Source of the DNA: Phytophthora sp. 'mugwort'
Lineage: Eukaryota > Oomycota > Peronosporomycetes > Peronosporales > Peronosporaceae
Assembly: GCA_033558025.1 (NCBI GenBank)
Contig: JAUCEF010000091.1
Span: forward strand, 1-48,128
Reading direction: 5' to 3'
Length of the DNA: 48,128 bases
The position numbers and the translations under genes were made by a program. Of this stretch, positions 27,761-38,109 are shown one piece after another (the first letter of the stretch is position 1; every line of letters starts with the position of its first letter). The notes under the pieces were generated by a model. The model was not told where the DNA came from and did not search any database. It saw only the letters and a program-made list of their open reading frames with translations.

Positions 27761-27775
27761 CATATTTTATTATTT

Positions 27776-29770
27776 TTATTTAATTAATAAAAAAATAAAT
27801 AAAAATAATAAAATAGTAATAATATTAAAAAAATAAATAATAGAAAAAAAAATAATATTTATTAAACAAATAATGCTAATTAACATTAATAATGAATAGT
27901 GATAAATATAACCTGTTTGTAATAAAATTATTTTTTGACTTAAGAAAGAAAAAACGGTTATTAAACCAAAAGGACCACACATTTCAATTAAACCTTTATC
28001 AATCATTTTATATGTTACATTATAACCAACTTTTAATATATATTGATTAATAAATTCATAATAAATTTTATCAAAATACCATTTTCTATTTAAAAAATTA
28101 TAAAAATAAAGACCATATTTTGAAATTTTTAAGTTATATAAAAATCTAAATTTAAAAAAATATAAATAAAAGGCACAAAATAAGCCACAAAAACTTAAAA
28201 TAACAGGTAATAATTTAAAAAATGTTGGTAAAAATTCAGCATCAATCATTTGATTATTAAATGGATTTATATAAATTGAGTTATTCCAAAAATTTGAACC
28301 TAACCCAACAAACATATCTTTAGAAATATAACCTATAAAAATACTACCAAATGCTAAAACTCCTAAAGGAATACCCATTTCTAATGGAACATCATGTGCA
28401 TTTTTAATAACATTTTTATAGGCATTAGTTTCACTTAAAAAAGCAAAAAATAATAAACGTGTTGAATAGAATGCCGTAAAAAATGCACCAATAGTACCCA
28501 ACCAATAAGCAAAATGACCTGTTTCACTAAAACTTGAAAATGCAACTTCTAATATTAAATCTTTAGAATAAAAACCAGTTAAAAAAGGAAAACCCATTAA
28601 AGATAATGAACCTATTAAAAACATTATATAAGTAAAAGGTAAAATTCTTCTTAAACCACCCATTTTTCTTATATCTTGTTCATCACCCATAGCATGAATT
28701 ACAGCACCGGAACATAAAAATAATAATGCTTTAAAATATGCATGATTTGATAAATGAAAAATAGCTAAAGGATAATTTGATAATCCACAAGCAAAAAACA
28801 TATAACCTAATTGACTACAAGTAGAATAGGCAACTATTTTTTTAAAATCATTTTGTACTAGACCAATTGTACTTGAGAAAAAGGCTGTAGAAGCTCCAAT
28901 AATTGTAATAACTTTTAAAGAAAACATTGAATATTCAAACATTGGTGAACAACGTGCAATTAAATAAACACCAGCAGTTACCATAGTCGCTGCATGGATT
29001 AATGCCGAAACCGGCGTAGGTCCTTCCATAGCATCGGGTAACCATAAATGTAAAAAAATTTGAGCAGATTTACCCATAGCACCTATAAAAATTAAAATAC
29101 ACGCAACATCAATAATACTTAAAATATAATTAAAAAAAATAAATTTAAAATCTTTAACAATAGAAATTGCTGCAAATGTACTAAAATATTCAATAGTTCT
29201 AATATTATAAAAAACAGTTAATACACCTAATAATAAGATTAAATCACTAATTCGATTAACTAACATAGCTTTTATAGCTGCTTTATTCGCTTGTAAACGT
29301 GTAAACCAAAAATTAATTAATAAATATGAACAAAAACCAACACCTTCCCATCCAACAAACATTTGCATAAAATTATCACCTGTAACTAATATAATCATAA
29401 AAAAAGTAAATAGTGATAAATATGACATAAATCTAGATAAATGTGGATCATGATCCATATATTTAGAAGAATATAAATGAACTAAAGTTGAAATACTTGT
29501 TACAACAATTAACATTATCATAGTTAAACTATCAAATAAAAAACACCAATTACAATTAAATAAACCACTATTAATCCAATTTGAAATATAAATAATATAC
29601 TCATATTCATTTGTAATTGAATTATATATAATAATAAATGAAAAAAGACAACTTAAAAAAGTTGTTAATGTGGTTATAAATACAGAACCTTTACGGCCAA
29701 TATAAAAACCAAATAATCCAGAAGCTACTGAACCTAAAAAAGGTAAAAAAATTAAAGTTAATAATAACAT
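27776..29770 (-). CDS. nad5: NADH dehydrogenase subunit 5
   Basis: This is a 664-residue antiporter-like subunit at the distal end of complex I, starting MLLLTLIFLPFLGSVASGLF. Signatures are FVGWEGVGFCSYLLINFW with the conserved Glu, HLWLPDAMEGPTPVSALIHA, VAYSTCSQLGYMFFACGL and HLSNHAYFKALLFLCSGA. The C-terminal lateral helix region is present and A+T-biased. Full length for the family. Confidence 0.98.
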   Translation of the reverse strand: MLLLTLIFLPFLGSVASGLFGFYIGRKGSVFITTLTTFLSCLFSFIIIYNSITNEYEYIIYISNWINSGLFNCNWCFLFDSLTMIMLIVVTSISTLVHLYSSKYMDHDPHLSRFMSYLSLFTFFMIILVTGDNFMQMFVGWEGVGFCSYLLINFWFTRLQANKAAIKAMLVNRISDLILLLGVLTVFYNIRTIEYFSTFAAISIVKDFKFIFFNYILSIIDVACILIFIGAMGKSAQIFLHLWLPDAMEGPTPVSALIHAATMVTAGVYLIARCSPMFEYSMFSLKVITIIGASTAFFSSTIGLVQNDFKKIVAYSTCSQLGYMFFACGLSNYPLAIFHLSNHAYFKALLFLCSGAVIHAMGDEQDIRKMGGLRRILPFTYIMFLIGSLSLMGFPFLTGFYSKDLILEVAFSSFSETGHFAYWLGTIGAFFTAFYSTRLLFFAFLSETNAYKNVIKNAHDVPLEMGIPLGVLAFGSIFIGYISKDMFVGLGSNFWNNSIYINPFNNQMIDAEFLPTFFKLLPVILSFCGLFCAFYLYFFKFRFLYNLKISKYGLYFYNFLNRKWYFDKIYYEFINQYILKVGYNVTYKMIDKGLIEMCGPFGLITVFSFLSQKIILLQTGYIYHYSLLMLISIICLINIIFFSIIYFFNIITILLFLFIFLLIK

Positions 29771-29829
29771 AATAGAATAAAATAAATTTAAATTATTTAA
29801 AAATATAATAATAATTTTAAAATAATTCT

Positions 29830-29841
29830 TCTTAAAGAATA
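29830..29841 (-). promoter_or_regulatory. Candidate promoter element TATTCTTTAAGA upstream of nad5
   Basis: Exact match on the minus strand, 60 nt upstream of the nad5 ATG and oriented with it. Confidence 0.45.
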
Positions 29842-29879
29842 AATATTTTTTAAAAAATTAATATTAGAATAATATTTAA

Positions 29880-29905
29880 AATTATTTTCTATATAGAAAA
29901 TAATT
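29880..29905. repeat. 26-bp perfect palindrome between atp1 and nad5
   Basis: AATTATTTTCTATATAGAAAATAATT reads the same on both strands across 29880-29905. It could be a cruciform, a protein-dimer site, or an RNA hairpin at the atp1 3' end or nad5 leader. Confidence 0.7.
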
Positions 29906-29930
29906 AATTTTTATCTGTTATGTTTTATTT

Positions 29931-29983
29931 ACAAAATATTATAATTATTTTTTATTAATAAAAAAATAATTATATTATTTTGT
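29931..29983 (-). terminator. Hairpin at the atp1 3' end
   Basis: Arms of about 23 bp with one mismatch (ACAAAATATTATAATTA against its complement) span the atp1 stop codon and the sequence just after it. It would protect or define the atp1 mRNA 3' end. Confidence 0.5.
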
Positions 29984-31504
29984 AATAAAATTATTAGTAA
30001 AATTTGTTGCTAAAATATTAAGTTTTTTTTCTAATTCTTTAGATATTTCTTTTTTATTTAAGATTTCTTCTAAAATATTAAAATGATTATTTTTTATAAA
30101 ATTTAACCAACTAATTTCAAAACTTGAAATTTTATCAACAGCAATTTTATCTAAGAAACCACGTACACCTAAATAAATAATTACAATTTGATTTTCAACA
30201 GATAACGGTATATTTAAACCTTGTTTTAACATTTCTGTTAATCTAATCCCTCTATTTAATTGTTGTTGAGTTGTAGCATCTAAATCAGAACCAAATTGAG
30301 CAAATGCTTGTACTTCTCTAAATTGTGCTAATTCTAATTTCATTGTACCAGCAATTTGTTTCATAGCTTTAATTTGTGCAGAAGAACCAACACGACTTAC
30401 AGATAATCCAACACTAATTGCAGGTCTTTGACCTTCATTAAATAATTCTGTTTCTAAAAAAATTTGTCCATCAGTAATTGAAATAACATTTGTTGGAATA
30501 TAAGCAGAAACATCTCCAGCTTGTGTTTCAATAATAGGTAATGCGGTTAATGAACCACCACCAATTTTTTTATTCATTTTAGCAGCTCTTTCTAATAAAC
30601 GAGAGTGTAAATAAAAAACATCTCCAGGATAAGCTTCTCTACCTGGAGGTCTTCTTAATAATAAAGACATTTGTCTATAAGCTACCGCTTGTTTTGATAA
30701 ATCATCATAGAAAATAACAGCATGTTTACCATTATCTCTAAAATATTCACCTAAAGCACAACCAGTATATGGAGCTAAATATTGTAAGGGTGCTGAATCT
30801 GAAGCAGTAGCCGCTACAATAACAGAAAAAAACATTGCATTTTTTTCTTCTAAAGTTTTTGTTAATTCAGCAATTGTTGATCTTTTTTGACCAACACCTA
30901 CATAAATACAATATAATTGATTATTTATATCTTTTTTTAAATGAGGTTCTCTTTGATTAATTATAGTATCAATAGCAATAGATGTTTTACCTGTTTGTCT
31001 ATCACCAATAATTAATTCCCTTTGACCACGACCAATAGGAATTAAACTATCTACAGCTTTTAAACCTGTTTGTACAGGTTGTTTAACACTTTCTCTAGGC
31101 ATAATACCTGGAGCTTTAACTTCAACTCTACTTTCTAATTTACTGTTAATTTGACCTTTACCATCAATGGGTTGTCCTAAAGCATCAACTACTCTACCTA
31201 ATACTTCAGGTCCTACAGGTACACTAACAATAGATCCAGTTCTTCGTACAAAATTACCTTCTTGAATTTCTCTATCATTACTAAAAACAACAACACCAAC
31301 AACATCAGGTTCTAAATTTAAAGCCATTCCTTTAATATTACCATTATTAAATTCAACCATTTCACCTGCTTGAATTTTAGTTAAACCATAACATCTTGCA
31401 ATACCATCACTCATTGAAAGAACAATACCTGTTTCTTGTAAACTTTTTTCATCTTTATATTTTTTAATATTTGATTCCAGTATATATGATAATTCAATAG
31501 CCAT
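29975..31504 (-). CDS. atp1: ATP synthase F1 subunit alpha
   Basis: This is a 509-residue alpha subunit of the F1 catalytic hexamer. The N-terminal beta-barrel includes [16 protein letters not shown]. The Walker A motif is GDRQTGKTS near residue 170. There is a long nucleotide-binding domain with [25 protein letters not shown], and the family signature [17 protein letters not shown] near residue 365. It is the least A+T-skewed protein here, as expected for a strongly constrained gene. Mitochondrial atp1 is retained in oomycetes, plants and jakobids. Confidence 0.99.
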   Translation of the reverse strand: MAIELSYILESNIKKYKDEKSLQETGIVLSMSDGIARCYGLTKIQAGEMVEFNNGNIKGMALNLEPDVVGVVVFSNDREIQEGNFVRRTGSIVSVPVGPEVLGRVVDALGQPIDGKGQINSKLESRVEVKAPGIMPRESVKQPVQTGLKAVDSLIPIGRGQRELIIGDRQTGKTSIAIDTIINQREPHLKKDINNQLYCIYVGVGQKRSTIAELTKTLEEKNAMFFSVIVAATASDSAPLQYLAPYTGCALGEYFRDNGKHAVIFYDDLSKQAVAYRQMSLLLRRPPGREAYPGDVFYLHSRLLERAAKMNKKIGGGSLTALPIIETQAGDVSAYIPTNVISITDGQIFLETELFNEGQRPAISVGLSVSRVGSSAQIKAMKQIAGTMKLELAQFREVQAFAQFGSDLDATTQQQLNRGIRLTEMLKQGLNIPLSVENQIVIIYLGVRGFLDKIAVDKISSFEISWLNFIKNNHFNILEEILNKKEISKELEKKLNILATNFTNNFITK

Positions 31505-31583
31505 AGAGGTTATTAAATTATCATATTATTTAATAATTATAAATTATTATAATTACCAAAATATATCAAATATATATTTTTTA

Positions 31584-31655
31584 TACCCTTTACGAGAATT
31601 GAACTCGTATTTTTACCGTGAAAAGGTAATGTCCTAACCATTAGACTAAAAGGGC
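31584..31655 (-). tRNA. trnE(uuc): tRNA-Glu(UUC)
   Basis: The acceptor GCCCTTT/AAAGGGT has one G-U, the anticodon loop TTTTCAC gives UUC, and the T arm is ACGAG-TTCAATT-CTCGT. Confidence 0.94.
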
Positions 31656-31679
31656 TTTTTATTAAACAAAAAATTTTGT

Positions 31680-33156
31680 TTAATAAAAATAAGAAAAATC
31701 AATATGTATTAAAATTTTTGAAACACTTTCATGCATACAACTTTCAAAAATTTTAGGATATAAACCTAATAAAAAGATATTTATAATTAATATTAAATGA
31801 ATTAAAAATTCACGATAAGTTAAATCATAATAAATTTTTAAATAAATATTTTGAATATTACCATAACAAATTCGATTATAAAATAATAAAGAATATACCC
31901 CACACCAAAAACATACCAATTGTCGCAAAAACAGCTGTTGTAGTATTATCTTCAAAAACTCCAGTTAAAATAAGAATTTCACCCACAAAACTACTTGAAC
32001 CTGGAATAGACATATTTGCTAATACATAAATAAATAATGCAATACAAAATAAAGGCATTGTATGTGCTAAACCACCATAATAATTAATAAATCTTGTATG
32101 ATATCGATCATATAAACATCCAATTGAAAAAAATAAACCACTCGATACTAAACCATGACTAATCATTTGAATAATACTACCTTCTAATCCTTGAATAGTT
32201 AAAGAAAAAATACCCAATATTATAAAATTCATATGAGCAACTGATGCATAAGCAATAATACGTTTCAAATCTGTTTGTCGTATAGCTGTTAATGACGCAT
32301 AAATAACAGATATTAAACATAAAACTAAAATATACGGTGTAAAATATAATGCAGCTTTAGGAAATAAAGGAACTAAAAACCTAATCATACCGTATGATCC
32401 TAATTTTAATAAAATACCAGCTAATAGTACAGAACCTGCGGTAGGTGCTTCAACATGTGCTTCCGGTAACCAAACATGAAAAGGTAACATTGGAACTTTA
32501 ACAGCAAATGATAAAAAAAAAGCTAAGAAATAAAATTTTTCATATGAAAAATTAAAATTACTATAATATAATATTTGATAATCAGTTGTACCCACAGTTA
32601 AAAATAAATGAATAATGGCAATAAACATAAATAATGAACCTGCTAATGTATACATAAAAAACAAATATGAAGCTTTAATTTTACGTTCTCTTGAACCCCA
32701 AATACCTATAATTAAAAACATAGGAATTAATACACTTTCAAAGAAAATATAAAAAATAAGTACATCTAATATACTAAATGAAATGATTAAACAAAATTCT
32801 AAAATAAAATATAAAATAAAATATTCTTTTATATTTTTATTAATCATTTCATAACTAATTAACATACAGATTGGAATCAAAAATGTTGTTAAAATTATAA
32901 AAAATAATGAAATACCATCAATACCTAAATAAAAATTAATATTAAATTGACTAATCCATTCTATTTTAAATAAATATTGAAAATTAGAAGTTGATTTATC
33001 AAATAAAATCCATAAAGGTAATGACATTAAAAAAATGAAAAAAGACATAAAAATACTAAAATTTTTTATAAATTTTTCATTTTTCGAAAAAGCTAATATA
33101 ATAACCGTAATTAATGGTAAAATAAGTAAAAAAATTAATATAAACTTATTAAACAT
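31680..33156 (-). CDS. nad4: NADH dehydrogenase subunit 4 (one-base frameshift in assembly)
   Basis: The gene starts at ATG 33156 (MFNKFILIFLLILPLITVII); the longer upstream frame runs through trnH. Signatures are GIDGISLFFIILTTFLIPIC, ESVLIPMFLIIGIWGSRERK, HVWLPEAHVEAPTAGSVLLA and YASVAHMNFIILGIF. Near 31898-31901 a run of four G (coding strand) moves the frame; with three G it reads GMFLVWVYSLLFYNRICYG and continues to FSYFY at 31680, giving about 491 residues. An extra base in the run is more likely than a true break. Confidence 0.93.
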
Positions 33157-33178
33157 AAAAAAATTTAATTTAAAAATG

Positions 33179-33251
33179 GGCGAAAAATGGGACTTGAACC
33201 CATAACACTTAGACCCACAATCTAACACTCTACCTTTAAGTTATAATCGCC
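33179..33251 (-). tRNA. trnH(gug): tRNA-His(GUG)
   Basis: The anticodon loop TTGTGGG gives GUG and the T arm ATGGG-TTCAAGT-CCCAT is perfect. The acceptor (GGCGATT against TTTTCGCC) has U-U mismatches at its inner end, so either it is weak, is repaired by editing, or holds a consensus error. Confidence 0.88.
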
Positions 33252-33254
33252 TTT

Positions 33255-33674
33255 TTAAATTTTTCTTAAATAATATATAAAATTTAAAAATGATTGAACA
33301 ATTAAATTATTTAAAGGTGGATAGTTTTTAGATAATATTTGTTTTACTTTTAAATTAGAATAAATATTATTTTGAATACTCAAATAAATTAATTCAAGTT
33401 TTTTAAAATTATATAAATCCCTTATTAAATTTAATTCATTATTTCCATAAATTATTAAAATAGAACCTTGTCCTTTTAATTTTAAAAAAATATCAATAAT
33501 TAAATTTTGATTTAATATTAAAGATTTATAATCAAATTTTTTAATTTTTTTTTTTAAAGATATTATTTCATTAATATTTAAATCATTATAACGAAATATA
33601 TATATATATTTATAAGTTTGTTTAATTTTTTGTAATTGATTTAATTTATACTTTTTAAATTTTTTTTTTTGCAT
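33255..33674 (-). CDS. Hypothetical protein, possible mitoribosomal uL10-like
   Basis: This is a 139-residue basic protein starting MQKKKFKKYKLNQLQKIKQT. It shows a pattern seen in uL10: a strand followed by a polar turn and helix (YIYIFRYNDLNINEIISLKK), a second strand with a conserved-looking GQGSILIIYGNNELN, and a C-terminal LSKNYPPLNNLIVQSFLNFI (uL10 proteins end this domain with LPxLxxLxxxL). Mitochondrial rpl10 is known from plants and jakobids. The match is by pattern only, and the protein is strongly A+T-biased. It sits between trnH and nad7 on the same strand. Confidence 0.5.
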   Translation of the reverse strand: MQKKKFKKYKLNQLQKIKQTYKYIYIFRYNDLNINEIISLKKKIKKFDYKSLILNQNLIIDIFLKLKGQGSILIIYGNNELNLIRDLYNFKKLELIYLSIQNNIYSNLKVKQILSKNYPPLNNLIVQSFLNFIYYLRKI

Positions 33675-33712
33675 AATTTATTGAAAATAAAATTTTATTC
33701 TAATAATTAATA

Positions 33713-34891
33713 TTAACGATCAATTTCACCAAAAACAACATCTAAAGTACCAATAATTGTAACAACATCAGCAATCATATGATTTTTAGCTATAAAATCT
33801 AATGCTTGTAAATGTAAAAATCCTGGTGATTTAATTTTACATCTGTAGGGTTTATTTGTACCATCTGCTACTAAATAAACACCATACTCACCTTTAGGTG
33901 CCTCAATAACTGTATAAGTTTCACCAGCATTTACACAAATATTTTCTGAATAATATTTAAAATGATGAATTAAAGACTCCATAGAATTTTTAATTTGAAT
34001 TCTATTTGGATTTGTAATTTTTTTATCATCTAATTTAATAGGACCTTGGGGAATTTTATTAAGTACTTGCAAAATAATTCGAATTGATTGTCGCATTTCT
34101 TCTATTCTAATTAAATAACGATCATAACAATCGCCATTTGTACCTACAGGTATATCAAATTTTAATTGATCATAAATTTCATAAGGTTGTGTTTTACGTA
34201 AATCCCATGAAATACCTGATCCACGTAACATAACACCACTAAAACCAAAATTTAAAGCATCTTTAGCAGATATAATACCAATATCTACTAATCTTTGTTT
34301 CCAAATTCTATTATTAGTTAACATTTCTTCAATTTCATCTAAACGGGTATTAAATTGTTCACAAAAAATATATATATCATTTAACAAACCTTTAGGCAAA
34401 TCTTGATTAACACCTCCAGGTCTAAAATAAGCTGCATGCATACGTGCACCAGAAACACGTTCATAAAATTCCATTAATTTCTCACGTTCTTCAAATCCCC
34501 AAAAATAAGGTGTCATAGCTCCTACATCTAAAGCATGACAACATACAGCTAATAAATGATTTAAGATACGTGTTATTTCTGAAAATAAAACTCTTATATA
34601 TTGTGCTCGTAAAGGTATATCACAATTTAATAATTTTTCAATAGCCAAAACATATGCATGTTCTTGACACATCATAGATACATAATCTAAACGATCAAAA
34701 TAAGGTAACGCCTGTAAATAATTTTTATATTCAATTAATTTTTCTGTACCTCTATGTAATAAACCTATATGTGAATCAGCTTTTTTAACAACTTCACCGT
34801 TTAATTCTAAAATTAAACGTAAAACACCATGAGCCGCTGGATGTTGTGGACCAAAATTTATAGAAAAATTTTTAATTTTTTTTAATGACAT
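33713..34891 (-). CDS. nad7: NADH dehydrogenase subunit 7
   Basis: This is the 392-residue 49-kDa (NuoD) subunit of complex I, which lines the quinone pocket with nad9 and the N2 cluster subunit. Signatures are [20 protein letters not shown] at the N-terminus, [40 protein letters not shown] and the C-terminal [22 protein letters not shown]. It is complete and colinear with the family. Confidence 0.99.
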   Translation of the reverse strand: MSLKKIKNFSINFGPQHPAAHGVLRLILELNGEVVKKADSHIGLLHRGTEKLIEYKNYLQALPYFDRLDYVSMMCQEHAYVLAIEKLLNCDIPLRAQYIRVLFSEITRILNHLLAVCCHALDVGAMTPYFWGFEEREKLMEFYERVSGARMHAAYFRPGGVNQDLPKGLLNDIYIFCEQFNTRLDEIEEMLTNNRIWKQRLVDIGIISAKDALNFGFSGVMLRGSGISWDLRKTQPYEIYDQLKFDIPVGTNGDCYDRYLIRIEEMRQSIRIILQVLNKIPQGPIKLDDKKITNPNRIQIKNSMESLIHHFKYYSENICVNAGETYTVIEAPKGEYGVYLVADGTNKPYRCKIKSPGFLHLQALDFIAKNHMIADVVTIIGTLDVVFGEIDR

Positions 34892-35007
34892 TTTTTTTTT
34901 TTTTTTTTTTTAATAAAAATATAATATTTATAAATTAATTTTTTTATAAATATATAGCATATATAGTAAGTAAGTATTTTTAAAATATTTATTTCTTTTA
35001 TTACATT

Positions 35008-36501
35008 ATGTTTTTTCAGGAAATTTTTAATAATAATTTTGAAATTATTATCCCCGAATTTTTTTTAACAACTTTTTTATTAATTTTATTATTATTTGGT
35101 GTTTTTTATAAAAAAAATCAAAATGCTCAAAAAATTTTGATTATTAAAAATATTACTACTATAATAATATATTTATTATTAATTCTTTTAATATTAACGT
35201 TAAATATAACAAATATTTCAAGTAACATATTAAATGGTGTATTACTTATTAATAATTTTACACAATTTATTAAAATAATTTTAATTTTATTAACAATTAT
35301 TTGTTTTTTAATACAACAAAAATATTTAATACAACAAAAAATAAATTCATATGAAATTAATATATTAATGTTAATATCATTATTGGGTTTAATGTTATTG
35401 GTATCTGCAAATCATTTTATTACTTTATATTTAGCAATTGAATTACAAAGTTTAAGTTTTTATATATTAACATCCACCCAAAAAAAATCGATATTATCAA
35501 TTGAGGCTGGTTTAAAATATTTTATTTTAGGATCAATTGCTTCAGGTTTTATTCTATTTGGTTCTTCAATAATTTATGCTATTACAGGTTCATTAAATTT
35601 TAATAATATTTTTTTAATATTATCAAATATAAATTTTTTAGATAATATAAATATATTAATTAGTTTATCTTATGGATTAATTTTTATTTTAGTTGGTATT
35701 TTATTTAAAATAGGTGCTACACCTTTTCATTTTTGGTTGCCTGATGTATATGAAGGTGCTCCAAATAATATTTCAAGTTTTTTTGCTATTGTACCAAAAA
35801 TTGCTTTTATAGGAATTTTAATTCGTTTATTTTTTGAGATTTTTTTTAATATTTCATATTTCTTTGAAATTTTTTTTTATATTATTTCATTTTTATCTAT
35901 GTTAATCGGTGCATTATCGGCATTACAACAAAAAAAAATCAAAAGATTATTAGCTTATAGTGCAATAAGTCATGTAGGTTTTATATTAATAGGATTTACT
36001 TCAAATATGTTAAATAATATTCCATTTATTTTATTATATATTATAATTTATATTATAACAAGTATTAATTTATGGACTTCTTATTTATCTTTAAATATCA
36101 ATCATAAACCAATTAAATATTTAACAGATTTATCAAATATATATACTATTAATAAATTAATTGCTATTATTATAATCATAAATATTTTTTCATTAGCTGG
36201 TATACCCCCATTAGCGGGTTTTTTTTCAAAATTATTTATATTTTTTTCAGCTATTAAAAATAATTATTTTAGTTTAGTATTTTTTGGTATTATTATAAGT
36301 GTTTTAAGCTCTTTTTATTATTTAAAAATAATTAAAATTATTTATTTTGAAAAAATATTTAGAAAAATGTATATTTCACAAATAAATAAAAGTCAAAGTA
36401 TAATATTATTAATTAGTACTCAATTTATTTTATTTTTATTTATTTATCCTAATATTATATTAATAAATTTAAACAAAATTTATTTATATTTATTAATATA
36501 A
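35008..36501 (+). CDS. nad2: NADH dehydrogenase subunit 2
   Basis: This is a 497-residue antiporter-like membrane subunit of complex I. Signatures are LYLAIELQSLSFYILTSTQK (conserved Glu in helix 5), EAGLKYFILGSIASGFILFG, FKIGATPFHFWLPDVYEGAP, and RLLAYSAISHVGFILIGFTS. The ATG at 35008 is used. It is divergent from nad7 with a 116-nt spacer containing a long T/A run. Confidence 0.97.
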   Translation: MFFQEIFNNNFEIIIPEFFLTTFLLILLLFGVFYKKNQNAQKILIIKNITTIIIYLLLILLILTLNITNISSNILNGVLLINNFTQFIKIILILLTIICFLIQQKYLIQQKINSYEINILMLISLLGLMLLVSANHFITLYLAIELQSLSFYILTSTQKKSILSIEAGLKYFILGSIASGFILFGSSIIYAITGSLNFNNIFLILSNINFLDNINILISLSYGLIFILVGILFKIGATPFHFWLPDVYEGAPNNISSFFAIVPKIAFIGILIRLFFEIFFNISYFFEIFFYIISFLSMLIGALSALQQKKIKRLLAYSAISHVGFILIGFTSNMLNNIPFILLYIIIYIITSINLWTSYLSLNINHKPIKYLTDLSNIYTINKLIAIIIIINIFSLAGIPPLAGFFSKLFIFFSAIKNNYFSLVFFGIIISVLSSFYYLKIIKIIYFEKIFRKMYISQINKSQSIILLISTQFILFLFIYPNIILINLNKIYLYLLI

Positions 36502-36507
36502 TATTTA

Positions 36508-36581
36508 GTTTGGATAGCTCAGTTGGTTAGAGTAAAAGACTGAAAATCTTTGTGTCGGTGGTTCAAATCCACCTCCAGACA
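36508..36581 (+). tRNA. trnF(gaa): tRNA-Phe(GAA)
   Basis: The acceptor GTTTGGA/TCCAGAC has one U-G, the anticodon loop CTGAAAA gives GAA, and the T arm is GGTGG-TTCAAAT-CCACC. Confidence 0.95.
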
Positions 36582-36597
36582 ATTTTATTATTAAAAT

Positions 36598-36924
36598 ATG
36601 TATCTTTTAAGAATAACTTTTAAATCATTTCAAAAAATAAATCAACTCAAACAAAATTTATTAAAATTAAAAAAAATTAATAAATTCAAAAATATTCAAA
36701 TACCCGGTGTATTTCAAACAAAACAAAAAAAAAAAATTTTTACATTATTAAGATCTCCCCATGTAAATAAAAAATCACGTGAACATTTTATTCATAAAAA
36801 TTATACTTCTAAAATTAATATAAAATTTAAAAATATTTTTTATTTATTAAATTTTTTAGTTTTAATTAAAAAATTTTTATCTAAAAATTCATTAATAAAT
36901 ATTAAAATTATAAAAAAAAATTAA
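36598..36924 (+). CDS. rps10: Small-subunit ribosomal protein uS10
   Basis: This is a 108-residue protein. The N-terminus MYLLRITFKSF is the first uS10 strand, and KIFTLLRSPHVNKKSREHFI near residue 48 is the diagnostic uS10 motif (xTVLRSPHVxKxSREQFE). It is the normal size for mitochondrial uS10 and sits in a tRNA-rich stretch upstream of rps12-rps7. Confidence 0.95.
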   Translation: MYLLRITFKSFQKINQLKQNLLKLKKINKFKNIQIPGVFQTKQKKKIFTLLRSPHVNKKSREHFIHKNYTSKINIKFKNIFYLLNFLVLIKKFLSKNSLINIKIIKKN

Positions 36925-36934
36925 AATTAAACTT

Positions 36935-37008
36935 ATGCTTATAGCTTAAATGGATAAAGCGTTAGATTGCGGATCTATAAAATGAAAGTTCAAATCTTTC
37001 TAAGCATA
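36935..37008 (+). tRNA. trnR(gcg): tRNA-Arg(GCG)
   Basis: The acceptor ATGCTTA/TAAGCAT is perfect, and the anticodon loop TTGCGGA gives GCG for CGN arginine codons. The outer anticodon-stem pair is a U-U mismatch. Confidence 0.9.
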
Positions 37009-37022
37009 TATTTTATTTATTT

Positions 37023-37094
37023 TGAAGTATAGCCAAGTGGTAAGGCCTCCGTTTTTGGTACGGAAAATCAAAGGTTCGAATCCTTTTACTTCAA
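37023..37094 (+). tRNA. trnQ(uug): tRNA-Gln(UUG)
   Basis: The acceptor TGAAGTA/TACTTCA is perfect, and the anticodon loop TTTTGGT gives UUG. Confidence 0.94.
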
Positions 37095-37096
37095 AA

Positions 37097-37170
37097 GGGC
37101 CTATAACTCAGTTGGTTAGAGTATACGCCTGATAAGTGTAAAGTCAGTAGTTCAAATCTACTTAGGCCCA
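37097..37170 (+). tRNA. trnI(gau): tRNA-Ile(GAU)
   Basis: The acceptor GGGCCTA/TAGGCCC is perfect, the anticodon loop CTGATAA gives GAU, and the T arm is GTAG-TTCAAAT-CTAC. Confidence 0.95.
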
Positions 37171-37171
37171 A

Positions 37172-37246
37172 TGAATAATTAACTCAATTGGTAGAGTATT
37201 TCGTTTACACCGAAAATGTTAGCGGTTCGAGTCCGTTATTATTCAA
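37172..37246 (+). tRNA. trnV(uac): tRNA-Val(UAC)
   Basis: The acceptor TGAATAA/TTATTCA is perfect, the anticodon loop TTTACAC gives UAC, and the T loop is TTCGAGT. Confidence 0.95.
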
Positions 37247-37262
37247 TAAAATAACAAATAAT

Positions 37263-37643
37263 ATGTCAACAATTAATCAATTATTTTTAAAAAAACAAAA
37301 ACGTTTAGAAAAAAAAAAAAGAAATAAAAGTCCAGCTTTAAAACAATGTCCTCAACGTAAAGGTATTTGTTTAAAAGTTTATAATACAACACCTAAAAAA
37401 CCAAATTCTGCTATGCGTAAAGTAGCAAAAGTACACCTATCTAGTAGGTATACAATAATTACTTATATTCCAGGTATTGGTCATACTTTACAAGAACATT
37501 CAATAGTATTAGTTAGAGGAGGTCGTGTAAAAGATTTACCTGGAGTAAAATATCATGTAATTCGTGGTAAATATGATTTATTAGGGATTTATTCTCGAAA
37601 AACATCAAGATCAAAATATGGAACTAAAATACGAAGAGTATAA
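37263..37643 (+). CDS. rps12: Small-subunit ribosomal protein uS12
   Basis: This 126-residue decoding-centre protein uses the ATG at 37263 ([20 protein letters not shown]); the open frame upstream lies in trnV. Signatures are [60 protein letters not shown] and [20 protein letters not shown]. It overlaps the rps7 start by 26 nt. Confidence 0.98.
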   Translation: MSTINQLFLKKQKRLEKKKRNKSPALKQCPQRKGICLKVYNTTPKKPNSAMRKVAKVHLSSRYTIITYIPGIGHTLQEHSIVLVRGGRVKDLPGVKYHVIRGKYDLLGIYSRKTSRSKYGTKIRRV

Positions 37644-38049
37644 AATAAAAAAATTATTTATAAATATGTTATTAAAAAAAGGAAAAAAAACTTGTTCTGA
37701 AAACATATTTATAAATATTTTAATTACTTTAAAAAAAATTACAAAACAAAAACCGAATTTTATTTTATTTAAATCAATTGAAAATTTATTACCGAAATTA
37801 AAAGCAATAAGTATTCCAAATAAAAAACGAAATAAAAAAAAAAAAAAAAAAGATAGATATTTTTTAATGCTTTTAAATGAAGATAAACAAATTAAAAAAT
37901 CGATATCGTGGTTACTTTTAAATGCAAATTTAAAAAACATAACAAACGAAATTATTCAAACTTCAAAAAATAAAAGTAAAACAATCAATACAAAAAAACA
38001 ATATTATAAAAATATAAAAAAATTAAAATTTAATCTTATTTTTGATTAA
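37618..38049 (+). CDS. rps7: Small-subunit ribosomal protein uS7
   Basis: This is a 143-residue basic protein. [20 protein letters not shown] near the N-terminus matches the uS7 opening (FINxLMxxGKKxxAExI), and [20 protein letters not shown] matches the helix with RAxxxxMxxxLxxEI. The start ATG 37618 lies inside rps12; an alternative ATG at 37666 would drop 16 residues. The order rps12-rps7 is the ancestral str operon. Confidence 0.92.
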   Translation: MELKYEEYKIKKLFINMLLKKGKKTCSENIFINILITLKKITKQKPNFILFKSIENLLPKLKAISIPNKKRNKKKKKKDRYFLMLLNEDKQIKKSISWLLLNANLKNITNEIIQTSKNKSKTINTKKQYYKNIKKLKFNLIFD

Positions 38050-38109
38050 TTTTTTTAAAATACATTATTTATCATTAAATAATTAATTATTACAAATTAT
38101 AAAATTCTT

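Noticed and set aside
37611..37940. Minus-strand frame over rps7
   Set aside because: Antisense to the clearly identified rps12 and rps7; Phe-rich because the sense strand is Lys-rich.
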